Origin: Vibrio fortis | GTDB taxonomy: Bacteria > Pseudomonadota > Gammaproteobacteria > Enterobacterales > Vibrionaceae | NCBI RefSeq assembly: GCF_024347475.1 | Contig: NZ_AP025487.1 | Location: forward strand, 2,294,001-2,358,000 | Reading direction: 5' to 3' | DNA: 64,000 nucleotides | Shown here: positions 8,289-16,516 of the stretch, one piece after another | Layout: each line of letters begins with the position of its first letter | Numbering within the stretch: position 1 is the stretch's first letter | Program-made: the position numbers and the translations under genes | Notes under the pieces: generated by a model | Told to the model about the DNA's origin: nothing | Database searches by the model: none | What the model saw: the letters and a program-made list of their open reading frames with translations, nothing else

Positions 8289-9791
8289 ATGAGAGAACAT
8301 GCCCCAATAGGTCGCCATCATATTGTCGTGAAGCAAACTGTAGTAGCTAGCCCTACAACAGTTTTTCCGATCCTTTATCTAGAGGGTCAGCATGGATATT
8401 CAATCATGTGGTCTCTTGTGGAGTATTTCATTGCGTATGCTTCCAAAAGCGATTCATGGATGCGTGACACAGCTCGAGCTGTTGGTCTTTTCTACGACTT
8501 CAATAAGGCTTACCGCAGTTCAGATTTAGACAAAACTAAACAGCTACGTAAATTCATTACAAGTCTAGAACATGGAACAATCGATACAGAAACTCATTAT
8601 GATGAGACTGGGTTGTACTGGGCACCAACTGGGCTGGATAAATCAAAAAGGCTCCGTACTAGGCTCGTTGCATTTATCGATTGGGTCGATGAGCAGGAAG
8701 CCAAAGAAAAAGAAACCGGGAAATCAGATTTCAAAGCACACAAAAAGAAAAATGAAAAGCTAGCTCTATCTCTTCTGAAGTCTGCAAGATATATAATTGG
8801 ACGTAGTCCCATGGCACATGTCAAAAGCCCAATAAAAGTAGCAGAAAAACTCTCGAGATCTAAAAGCAGTTTAGATTATGAATTTGACGATGACCCCAAA
8901 ACCTACCAAAACTCTGAAAGTGAAACCAAAAGCTTTCCTATAGAGTTAATTGCACCTCTAATGCAAGTAGGGTTCATCAAAGATGCAGAAGCTGAAAATC
9001 CATTTGAGCGCGAAGACATCACAACAAAGATGATTACCATTCTACTCCTATTCGGCGGTCTGCGTAAGGGAGAGCCATTTCACCTATGGTTTAACGATAT
9101 TTACCCCAGTGATGATTTCCAATGCCAAGCAAAACTATGTCACCCAAGATTAGCTCCCACCAATCTAGTTGGTGAATCAGATAAGACAAGGCAGGAATAT
9201 CTAAAAGAGCGACGAATGAGACCTCGCCATGACAAGATGAATCCGAAGTCGTTGAAAGCAGGCTGGAAAAAACTAGCTGTTGATAAAAAAACTTATCATG
9301 CAGATGTCTTTTTCATGCACTCAGCAGCAGAGGCATTGTTCGTTTCGTTATATAACATATATCTACCATACCGAAGAACATTAATGGAAACATACATTAA
9401 AGAGAAAGGACATGACCATCCATTTCTATTCGTTGCAACTGGTACTGATAAGCGAACAGGTGAAAGCTATATCGGAGCTCCCTACTCCATGCACCAGTTC
9501 AGCAAGAGTTACAACAAGGCGTTAGATCGGGTCGAGAATCATATTGGTATGAAGATTGAACGAGGAAGAGATTCTGCCCTAAACCCACATGCATTACGTC
9601 ACTGTTACGCTCAATTTCTCGATGATATGGGTGTTGACCGCAAAGTAATTCAGAGGTGCTTACATCACCGAACTATAAATGCCCAAGAAGCATATAAGGG
9701 GATTTCGGCGCAAAAAGTAAAAGATACTTTGGCTAACTACTCCACAATAAGTGCCCTGCCAAGCAAATTACAACTGACAAATAATGGCTAA
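8289..9791 (+). CDS. gmtY: Gamma-mobile-trio tyrosine recombinase GmtY
   Basis: About 500 residues. The C-terminal half is a tyrosine recombinase catalytic domain: the first arginine in FGGLRKGE (about residue 259), the HALRH box near 445, and a histidine followed by the tyrosine nucleophile in HHRTINAQEAYKG near 465-470. I chose the ATG at 8289 because AAGGTGG lies 5 bp upstream; an in-frame GTG at 8280 is the alternative. It overlaps the next gene by 8 bp and is the first gene of the island, reading inward from the left end. Size, order and partners match GmtY of Gamma-Mobile-Trio islands, where it takes part in excision and integration. The family name is by recognition of architecture, not a search. 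Confidence 0.85.
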   Translation: MREHAPIGRHHIVVKQTVVASPTTVFPILYLEGQHGYSIMWSLVEYFIAYASKSDSWMRDTARAVGLFYDFNKAYRSSDLDKTKQLRKFITSLEHGTIDTETHYDETGLYWAPTGLDKSKRLRTRLVAFIDWVDEQEAKEKETGKSDFKAHKKKNEKLALSLLKSARYIIGRSPMAHVKSPIKVAEKLSRSKSSLDYEFDDDPKTYQNSESETKSFPIELIAPLMQVGFIKDAEAENPFEREDITTKMITILLLFGGLRKGEPFHLWFNDIYPSDDFQCQAKLCHPRLAPTNLVGESDKTRQEYLKERRMRPRHDKMNPKSLKAGWKKLAVDKKTYHADVFFMHSAAEALFVSLYNIYLPYRRTLMETYIKEKGHDHPFLFVATGTDKRTGESYIGAPYSMHQFSKSYNKALDRVENHIGMKIERGRDSALNPHALRHCYAQFLDDMGVDRKVIQRCLHHRTINAQEAYKGISAQKVKDTLANYSTISALPSKLQLTNNG

Positions 9792-12700
9792 GCTGATGAC
9801 AAAACATGAAAACTATCTCCAGTTCAAAGGGGTTACCTATAGTGACTGCATCACTAACAATGATCTAGCTATACTTGATGGTCTGTTTGCCCCAAAAAAC
9901 TCACAACGAGGCAAGGAACGTTTAGCCGCTTTCCATAGGTCTAATGAGCACTTCAAAAAACTTGTCGATAAGGGCGACTTATTAGTTAACAGCCTGTTTT
10001 ATTATCAAAAAGTAGGGGAAAGTAATTTTTACTTCTCAGGTGAATTGATAAATGGGACTAAATCACAACTAGCGCAACAAGTCACTACAATTTCTGAAGA
10101 AATCGGGCTCACTAAACATATCGCTACCGAATCATCTAAAAAGACTGCTATAAATGAGTTCAGCAAAGCGGCTGAGCTCTTTCGCATCACAACAAAAGTT
10201 GAAAAATTAGAAGATGTTTCGTTGGAGCTGTTTCAACAGTTTGTAACCCCAATTAGGACTGAAGATAATCGCTGGCACCCTGACACAAATGCTCACGTTC
10301 ATAAAGCGGTAAGGAACCTAGCCCTCTGCTTTGACAAACACTTCAACTGTGCGAACTTCATCAAGTGCGTAGAAGTTCAGCGAATCGATACTCGTCATAA
10401 AACAAAAGACCTATTCGAAAACCCAGACAAGCACATGACTCAATGGGTTAACTCATGGAATACATACCTCAATTCTAAAGAAGCATTCGTTACTGATCAT
10501 CTCAAAGATCATTTTGCTAAATTCAGGAACTTTCTTGAGTGTACATACATATCAGACTTTCCATGTGATCCCACTGTATATTTTTCCAGATTTCGCGACG
10601 ACGAATTTTATGATTGGTTAAAAGATCAGCTAGACAAAAAAGCCTTTAGTAATCAAGTCTTGATTAAAACGCTCACGACACTAGTTAATTATAGTCACTG
10701 GTTTATCGGTGAAAACATGTCTGAAACGGACGAAGAAGGTGAGTTAGTAACAATAGGTCAACCTATCTTGTCAAATCACAAATTCAATCAAGCTATAGCA
10801 ACACACAGTGATGAAGATAGTGGTGACATTAAGCTAAGTGAATCCTCAAAGCCATCACCTCCGCTATGGATGATTCTAAAGCTCAAAGAAATTCTCACTG
10901 AAAATGACTTTGCATGGCCTAAGTCTCTATCAGACCAATACAACGACAAAATTGTTGACAAGAGTGGTCGCCCAGTATGGATACCAGTCATTACATACCT
11001 ATATCTAGTTATGCTAGAAATACCACTCAGAAAAATTCAAGTTCTACGCCTAGACTCAGGTGAAGGAGATCAATGGAAGTATAATCCTAAGACTGACATG
11101 TGGATAAAAAATGACCATCAATTGGCGAACTATTGGAAAAAAATTGGTGCCAAGGTTCCTAACAGAGGCGTATTGCGGCGTAAATTAGTCAACGGTGTAT
11201 TAGCCCCTCAATTTGTACTCTACGTTAATTCAAACAAAATTTCGGATAAGGAAGTTGGCTTCGGTGAAAAGTCTGGCTATGAGATACCTTGGAAAAATGA
11301 AACGGTAATTAAGTACCTTGACGACCTAAAAACTTGGCAGGAAAAGTATAATCCCGTGAACGCGCCAGTCCGATACAGAGACATCCCAAAGTCGGTTTTT
11401 GAGGGTGAGCCTGCTGACCAAGTGCTTGAAAGAATCCCTGACCGTTTCTATCTTTTCCGTTGCGCAAAGGACATCAAAAATGGTAATCGTCAGATGCCGC
11501 CAACAATTCGTAATCTACACGAGTTTTGGCTTAAGCTAATGGATGAGCTTGAGAAGCGACTTCATGACGATGGGATAGATTGCCAGATCATCCTTACTAG
11601 AAATAAGAATACCAAGGCACCGCAAAGTTCTTTATATACTCCGCATGGATTGCGTGTTGCAGGTTTAACTTCTTTAGCTCAGCAAGGTGTGCCAATTGAA
11701 GTGTTGAGTAAGATTATTGCCGGACACAAAAGCCTTCTGATGACAATCTACTATGTGAAATATCACCCGAGCCACATCACAGAAATTCTAAACAAGGCCA
11801 GCCGAGATCTTGAACTTAATTATCAAAAAAGTTTCCAGAACTGGTTGAAGGAAGTTGCTTGGGATCAGGTTGCCAAATACACGGCATATAACTCAGAGGA
11901 TGCCATAGATGGTCTTAAATCGCCTGCGGCTAGGTGTACGGCTTCTTTATGGAATAGTACTAACCTTGGTATTTGTCCATACAATGGTACACGGTGTCAC
12001 GATGGTGGAGCATGTGTACGAAAGAATGGAGCCAAAAACACTTACCTTCCAGTCGAAGACAAAAACTGTGTGATGTGTAGACACTTTATTACTGGACTAC
12101 CTTGGTTGACGGAGCTTTGGGTTCACGCGAACAGCCTTATTCTTAAGGCAGAGAAGAAGGCTACCGAGATAAAACTCAATGAGCAAGACGTTCAATCATT
12201 AAAAGTTGAACAACTTAACCTAAGGAAGAAGGGTGAAGAGGTTCCACCTCAGCTAATTACTAAAATCAAAAAGGCTGAAACCATACAGGAGAGGTTGTCA
12301 ATCGAAGAAGATAACTTGTTCAATGAGTTGCACGCAAGTCACAATCTAATATCAAAAATTAAGGCATTACCTAAGCCACCTATCTCAGTGAGCCAAGTCG
12401 ATTCGACCAACAATCTTCCGGCGCTCTTAATGGATAATGATGCTGATTTTGATATCGACTATGCCGAATCTCCGAATAACTTCGCAAATCTAGATTTCGT
12501 TATTCAGGCAAGTCGTTTCTACAAACATGAAAGAAATGAAGATTTCGAGAGAGAGCGTGACCATTTCATCGATACAATCCTTCTACGCAACGGTTATGAG
12601 CCGATGATGCTCATGGATTTGACTCCTGAGGAAAAGCAACAGTCTGCCGATGCCTACGCCAAGTTCTTAGTGACAAAATTAGATGGAGAAAGACTTCAAA

Positions 12701-12819
12701 TGCTCAAAGATGGCCGTAAGACTTTTGCTGAACTAGGGATAGAGCAAGAGCTATTGGAAGCTGCGCCCGTTTGTCCTACCCCCCTTCAGAGAGTAGAAAT
12801 GAAAACAATCGCGGGATAA
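9784..12819 (+). CDS. gmtZ: Gamma-mobile-trio integrase GmtZ
   Basis: A 1011-residue protein with a central tyrosine recombinase domain: an arginine in LEIPLRKIQVLRL (about 415), TPHGLRVAG (HxxR box) near 620, and AGHKSLLMTIYYVKY (His and Tyr) near 650. After it comes a Cys-rich zinc-binding segment (CPYNGTRCHDGGACVRKN, then CVMCRHF) around 720-765 and a long charged helical region likely to form a coiled coil (about 780-860). It overlaps gmtY by 8 bp, and gmtX follows after 4 bp, so the three form one translationally linked operon. The layout matches GmtZ, the large partner in Gamma-Mobile-Trio islands. Two different recombinases in one operon suggest they act together on the terminal repeats. 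Confidence 0.85.
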   Translation: MAKLMTKHENYLQFKGVTYSDCITNNDLAILDGLFAPKNSQRGKERLAAFHRSNEHFKKLVDKGDLLVNSLFYYQKVGESNFYFSGELINGTKSQLAQQVTTISEEIGLTKHIATESSKKTAINEFSKAAELFRITTKVEKLEDVSLELFQQFVTPIRTEDNRWHPDTNAHVHKAVRNLALCFDKHFNCANFIKCVEVQRIDTRHKTKDLFENPDKHMTQWVNSWNTYLNSKEAFVTDHLKDHFAKFRNFLECTYISDFPCDPTVYFSRFRDDEFYDWLKDQLDKKAFSNQVLIKTLTTLVNYSHWFIGENMSETDEEGELVTIGQPILSNHKFNQAIATHSDEDSGDIKLSESSKPSPPLWMILKLKEILTENDFAWPKSLSDQYNDKIVDKSGRPVWIPVITYLYLVMLEIPLRKIQVLRLDSGEGDQWKYNPKTDMWIKNDHQLANYWKKIGAKVPNRGVLRRKLVNGVLAPQFVLYVNSNKISDKEVGFGEKSGYEIPWKNETVIKYLDDLKTWQEKYNPVNAPVRYRDIPKSVFEGEPADQVLERIPDRFYLFRCAKDIKNGNRQMPPTIRNLHEFWLKLMDELEKRLHDDGIDCQIILTRNKNTKAPQSSLYTPHGLRVAGLTSLAQQGVPIEVLSKIIAGHKSLLMTIYYVKYHPSHITEILNKASRDLELNYQKSFQNWLKEVAWDQVAKYTAYNSEDAIDGLKSPAARCTASLWNSTNLGICPYNGTRCHDGGACVRKNGAKNTYLPVEDKNCVMCRHFITGLPWLTELWVHANSLILKAEKKATEIKLNEQDVQSLKVEQLNLRKKGEEVPPQLITKIKKAETIQERLSIEEDNLFNELHASHNLISKIKALPKPPISVSQVDSTNNLPALLMDNDADFDIDYAESPNNFANLDFVIQASRFYKHERNEDFERERDHFIDTILLRNGYEPMMLMDLTPEEKQQSADAYAKFLVTKLDGERLQMLKDGRKTFAELGIEQELLEAAPVCPTPLQRVEMKTIAG

Positions 12820-12823
12820 TGTT

Positions 12824-13570
12824 ATGAAAAACAATGATATATTAACATTTACAGACATTGAAAGTATTTATAAAGATCTTTACGAAGGCGCGACAAGAGA
12901 GTCCGTCAAAACTGCATTAAAAGATATTAATGAAATTTGTTCGAAAATGGTTCAAGCAAATGCCACCCCATCGGTTCCAGCGATCGTTAAAGCTCTGGCC
13001 AGCAAAGGAATCATGATTTCTGAACGGTCAATTTACAACAGGAGACAAGGTAAAAACCCTTACCCACTTCTTATTGATGCATGGACTAAAGTGCTGCAAG
13101 GAAAGAAATTAAATTTCAATAATTTAGTGAAATCAAGCACTGAACCTGACACTGGTATTCGAATAGCTGAAACTACTGGACTTATCAGGGATGAAGATTT
13201 ACTCAAAATTTCTGATCCTGTTTTGAGATACCAAGTTTCAGTGTTGTTAGGTCAAATGAAATCACTTAAAAAGCAAAATTCAGTATTGAGAGAACTGCGA
13301 GAGTTGCCAGTAGTTTACCCTGACAACCAAACCTCTTCCCTTCCTAAGGAGGGTGAATTGAATCCTGATAATAAAAGCCTACAGCTAGATAAACTAGACA
13401 CTGAAATCTTGACTAATTTCTTAAATGGTCACGGTGGAAAGGGGCTATTCTTTGATGATGAAGGCTCACTTTGTTCAAGTAAAGCTATTAAGGGAAACTC
13501 GATCTTGTCAGATCCCGGGCTGAAGGCAGTCATCGAAAAACTTCTGCCACCAAAGTTGACCGAGTTCTGA
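12824..13570 (+). CDS. gmtX: Gamma-mobile-trio protein GmtX
   Basis: A 248-residue protein starting 4 bp after gmtZ. The N-terminal half has a helix-rich, DNA-binding-like look (SVPAIVKALASKGIMISERSIYNRRQGKNPY, helix-turn-helix-like at about 45-75), comparable to TnpC-type accessory proteins. A short coiled coil follows (VLLGQMKSLKKQNSVLREL, about 138-158). It lacks recombinase catalytic residues. By position and size it corresponds to GmtX, the third conserved member of the trio; its biochemical role is not known to me. It probably assists the two recombinases. Confidence 0.8.
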   Translation: MKNNDILTFTDIESIYKDLYEGATRESVKTALKDINEICSKMVQANATPSVPAIVKALASKGIMISERSIYNRRQGKNPYPLLIDAWTKVLQGKKLNFNNLVKSSTEPDTGIRIAETTGLIRDEDLLKISDPVLRYQVSVLLGQMKSLKKQNSVLRELRELPVVYPDNQTSSLPKEGELNPDNKSLQLDKLDTEILTNFLNGHGGKGLFFDDEGSLCSSKAIKGNSILSDPGLKAVIEKLLPPKLTEF

Positions 13571-13666
13571 TTACAAGGAAGGAGTCACTTCAAACAAAGG
13601 TGAGCTACATCATTAATCAATACGAAGATAGGGTAGATTGAATCGGTATCACAATATTATCGATTA

Positions 13667-14872
13667 TCAGTCATCCCTCTTCGTAATGCCGCCAATGACT
13701 TGAAGAAAGTATGCTGCTAAGCCGACACGAAACTGACGTGTAGAGCTCGCAGCATTCTTATAAACTCGACCTTTGGCATCGAGCTCCATCACTGCACAAT
13801 CACTCCAATGTGTGGCATTTTTACTGTAATCAAGAGCTCCTAACATCGTACCTGCCACTTGCATTTCATTTAGTGAGGTATTTTGGATCAATCTATTGAT
13901 CGTCAAACCCAATGCCTGCCAAACCTGTGGAGAGAGATGATATCCAGAACGATCGTTGAGAACAGTATCATTCAACGCCTCAAGCCACGCTCTCAAAAAT
14001 ACAGCAATTTTCTCCATAAACTTATCAGACAAAGCAGAAGTTAGGCTTGCTCCATCAGACAAAATAGTATCTTTCGACATTTTGCTGTACTCCTGAGTGC
14101 CCACTCCAGCCACAGCACCAACGAGTAACTTAAAAAGTACATATTGCGTCGTGATATAGTGCTCCGACACTTTCACATGCTTGGCATCATAATTTACACC
14201 ACCATAAGACTCTATAGCCGCATCTCGTATCAGCCGATCTATAAAGGGCTTCAACGGAAAGTCATCTTCTGCTAGTAAATTATGCCCTCCACGAAGATGA
14301 GGTAGGCTCAATGATGATTCTAAAATACTACCTTGTCTAAACAACTCAATAACATCACCCGTGCCTAACCCTTCTCGACTATCAAATACAATACGGACCT
14401 CAACAGTCTCCATAGCCAAACGCTGGCGAACTTCACTACGTTGATTTGCCTCTTTAACCGTCAGCCTAGAGCTAAACAAGAATGTCTTTAAACCCAACAC
14501 CTTGCAAATAGCAGTCAAACCCAGAACATTACCAACAATATGAGTATTGGATGTGTCGTAATTCAAGGTCGGTAACTGATGTGATGCATTGATAAGAGTT
14601 GGTTTGCCGACAATTGCAAAAGTCAGCGACAAAGGCGCACTGACCGAGTGATCAATAACTTTTTTTTGTAGTTCAGACTGTAGTTGCTGAACTCTATCGA
14701 CATTAGTTGCGTTCACAGCCGCATCAATTGCCCACCTAAGCTCAGGCAAAAGGTTAGTCGTTGAAAAATACGAAGCAATTTCAGCAATTGACATTGTGGT
14801 AATCAACGTCTGCATCGTGCGGTCATTCGAACCTACCAGCATCCCACTAATTTTTTTTTCTGAAATACTCAC
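13667..14872 (-). CDS. Unknown island protein, possibly DndB/ParB-like
   Basis: A 401-residue soluble protein that I do not firmly recognise. No signal peptide or membrane helix is visible. The segment MSIAEIASYFSTTN followed by a long helix and SAPLSLTFAIVGKP, then VEVRIVFDSREGLGTGDVIELFRQG, recalls DGQHR/DndB-like proteins, but the DGQHR motif itself is absent, so this is a weak suggestion. It is divergent from the ParB-fold gene at 15018, and the two share an intergenic region containing a perfect 26-bp palindrome, suggesting a co-regulated pair. Confidence 0.6.
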   Translation of the reverse strand: MSISEKKISGMLVGSNDRTMQTLITTMSIAEIASYFSTTNLLPELRWAIDAAVNATNVDRVQQLQSELQKKVIDHSVSAPLSLTFAIVGKPTLINASHQLPTLNYDTSNTHIVGNVLGLTAICKVLGLKTFLFSSRLTVKEANQRSEVRQRLAMETVEVRIVFDSREGLGTGDVIELFRQGSILESSLSLPHLRGGHNLLAEDDFPLKPFIDRLIRDAAIESYGGVNYDAKHVKVSEHYITTQYVLFKLLVGAVAGVGTQEYSKMSKDTILSDGASLTSALSDKFMEKIAVFLRAWLEALNDTVLNDRSGYHLSPQVWQALGLTINRLIQNTSLNEMQVAGTMLGALDYSKNATHWSDCAVMELDAKGRVYKNAASSTRQFRVGLAAYFLQVIGGITKRDD

Positions 14873-14922
14873 ATTTTTTCATCCAGTTACCGAAAAATTG
14901 GACTTTAACCCAAAAATAAAAC

Positions 14923-14948
14923 TTGATCCGACATACATGTCGGATCAA
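14923..14948. promoter_or_regulatory. 26-bp palindromic operator candidate
   Basis: TTGATCCGACAT and ATGTCGGATCAA are perfect 12-bp inverted arms separated by AC. The palindrome lies between two divergent genes (starts at 14872 and 15018), the usual place for an operator or partition-type binding site. There is no T-run on either side, so it is not a terminator. Confidence 0.65.
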
Positions 14949-15017
14949 TAATTTCTAGATAAAGTTACCGAGGTAAAAACGCCTGTTAACAATAATGCCA
15001 CAAAAAATGGTTGAAAA

Positions 15018-16244
15018 ATGAACGAAAGAAATACTGATAACCACAACGAGATATCGGACGAATCCCTCGAAAGCTCTATCGTTGACGGACTGTTCGTTAA
15101 ATACGAAGACAAAAAAAACAACTGCTATCTAGCTAGCTCACAAAAGCTATTGGAATCAGCAAAAGCCATTTCATATCAACAAGTGGAAGAAATATTTAAA
15201 TCCAAAGCTCGCTATTATTCCGGTATCAGAGCGGTTAAGACGACGCTGAAATTCATTGTAATTTATATCAGCCCACAGCTAGCACGTGATATGTTGAAGT
15301 TCTCCCGACGAGGAGCAATCAACCCAAATAATAAAAATAGGAAACTGAGCAAAGCAAAAATCAAGAAATATGCCGAGGCAATGAAAAATAGACAATGGTG
15401 TCTGACAGGTGAGCCAATCATCATCTCTGCTGAGGGGGAGATCCTAAATGGTCATCATCGATTAGAAGCTTCATATGAGGCAAATATAGGTTTTGTTGCC
15501 CCTGTAATTTTCGACGTGACTGACGACCTATCATTCGCAAATATTGATGTTGGTAATATGCGTTCTAGGTCTCAGGTATTAGAGATGGCTGGGGTACAGG
15601 TAAATGCTGTAGTTCTCTCTCGTGTAGCGATGCTGTCAAAGGCATTTGATCTGACGTCCAACCCTTATGCCTATAGAGGAACGCAAGGCACATCATTTCA
15701 ACCATCCGAAATACTAGAGTATGTTGAGGATAACGAAGAGCTAGCCTTATCTGTCGATTTTGTCTCAAAAATAGTGAAACGACACAAACTGGAAAGTCAG
15801 GTATCTGAACCGATTTACGCTTTTGCTCATTATATGATAAAGCAAAAGCTCAAAGGCTATGAACTAGAAAATACACTACCGTTATCACCGGAGACTTACC
15901 TAACTCGGATTATTTCATCCTTAGGATTAGAGTCTGAAGATGACATCGAGTATCAAGTTCGTAACTACTTGCAATCGCTAGTTCATGAATCAACAGGTTA
16001 TTCGCTACTGTGCAAATTGTCTGCGATTTTTAAAGGCTGGAATATGCATCTGAGCATTCCAGTATCTGGCAACAAAGTAAGTGTTCGACGAGTAGCTCGA
16101 TATCGTAAAGATAGTGAGGGCAATAAAGTTCCTATGCCTTCTGCTGGAAACATCAATGAGGCATTTACAATTCCATGTGTCAATAAAGGACCAGTTCCCA
16201 AGAAGGTTTTGAAACAAGCCAACATACAGACTGTGAGTAAATAA
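15018..16244 (+). CDS. ParB-fold (ParB/sulfiredoxin superfamily) protein
   Basis: A 408-residue protein whose central part carries the ParB N-terminal domain signature. KLSKAKIKKYAEAMKNRQW is followed by GEPIIISAEGEILNGHHRLEA (the GxHR-like nucleotide-binding box, here GHHR near residue 148) and PVIFDVTDDLSFANID. Known ParB-fold proteins bind CTP or act as nucleases or DNA-binding factors. There is no ParA partner nearby, so plasmid-type partition is unlikely. The C-terminal 220 residues are unrecognised. It diverges from the gene at 13667-14872 across a 26-bp palindrome and is followed after 3 bp by a small gene. Confidence 0.72.
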   Translation: MNERNTDNHNEISDESLESSIVDGLFVKYEDKKNNCYLASSQKLLESAKAISYQQVEEIFKSKARYYSGIRAVKTTLKFIVIYISPQLARDMLKFSRRGAINPNNKNRKLSKAKIKKYAEAMKNRQWCLTGEPIIISAEGEILNGHHRLEASYEANIGFVAPVIFDVTDDLSFANIDVGNMRSRSQVLEMAGVQVNAVVLSRVAMLSKAFDLTSNPYAYRGTQGTSFQPSEILEYVEDNEELALSVDFVSKIVKRHKLESQVSEPIYAFAHYMIKQKLKGYELENTLPLSPETYLTRIISSLGLESEDDIEYQVRNYLQSLVHESTGYSLLCKLSAIFKGWNMHLSIPVSGNKVSVRRVARYRKDSEGNKVPMPSAGNINEAFTIPCVNKGPVPKKVLKQANIQTVSK

Positions 16245-16247
16245 AAA

Positions 16248-16469
16248 ATGGTTGACGTGGTGTCATTAGTTCCAGAACTAACAGAGTTCATCCTCAATGA
16301 AAACACTCCGTTTATGGTGGTTAATCCTGACAGCTTACCGCCAAACACGCAGGTCGCAATGGATGAATTTATGACCGGAAAATCCGTTCCACATGCTGTA
16401 TATATCTATTCTCACGACTATAGATTATTCCGACACTTAGTTATTTCAGGAAAAATAACCATCAAATAA
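16248..16469 (+). CDS. Small hypothetical protein coupled to the ParB-fold gene
   Basis: A 73-residue protein beginning 3 bp after the stop of the ParB-fold gene, which suggests translational coupling since no separate ribosome-binding site is evident. The composition is normal for a coding sequence and the gene is followed directly by a hairpin terminator. No domain is recognised. It could be an accessory subunit of the upstream protein. Confidence 0.5.
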   Translation: MVDVVSLVPELTEFILNENTPFMVVNPDSLPPNTQVAMDEFMTGKSVPHAVYIYSHDYRLFRHLVISGKITIK

Positions 16470-16476
16470 TAGACAC

Positions 16477-16508
16477 GGAGATGACAGATTATGTGTTCCG
16501 TCATCTCC
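16477..16508 (+). terminator. Terminator between convergent genes
   Basis: GGAGATGAC and GTCATCTCC form a perfect 9-bp stem around a 14-nt loop, followed by TTATTTG. It lies between the small gene ending at 16469 and the convergent hsdR. Confidence 0.65.
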
Positions 16509-16516
16509 TTATTTGA

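Noticed and set aside
15018..16244. Plasmid partition system
   Set aside because: A ParB-fold gene alone, with no ParA ATPase and no replication gene nearby.
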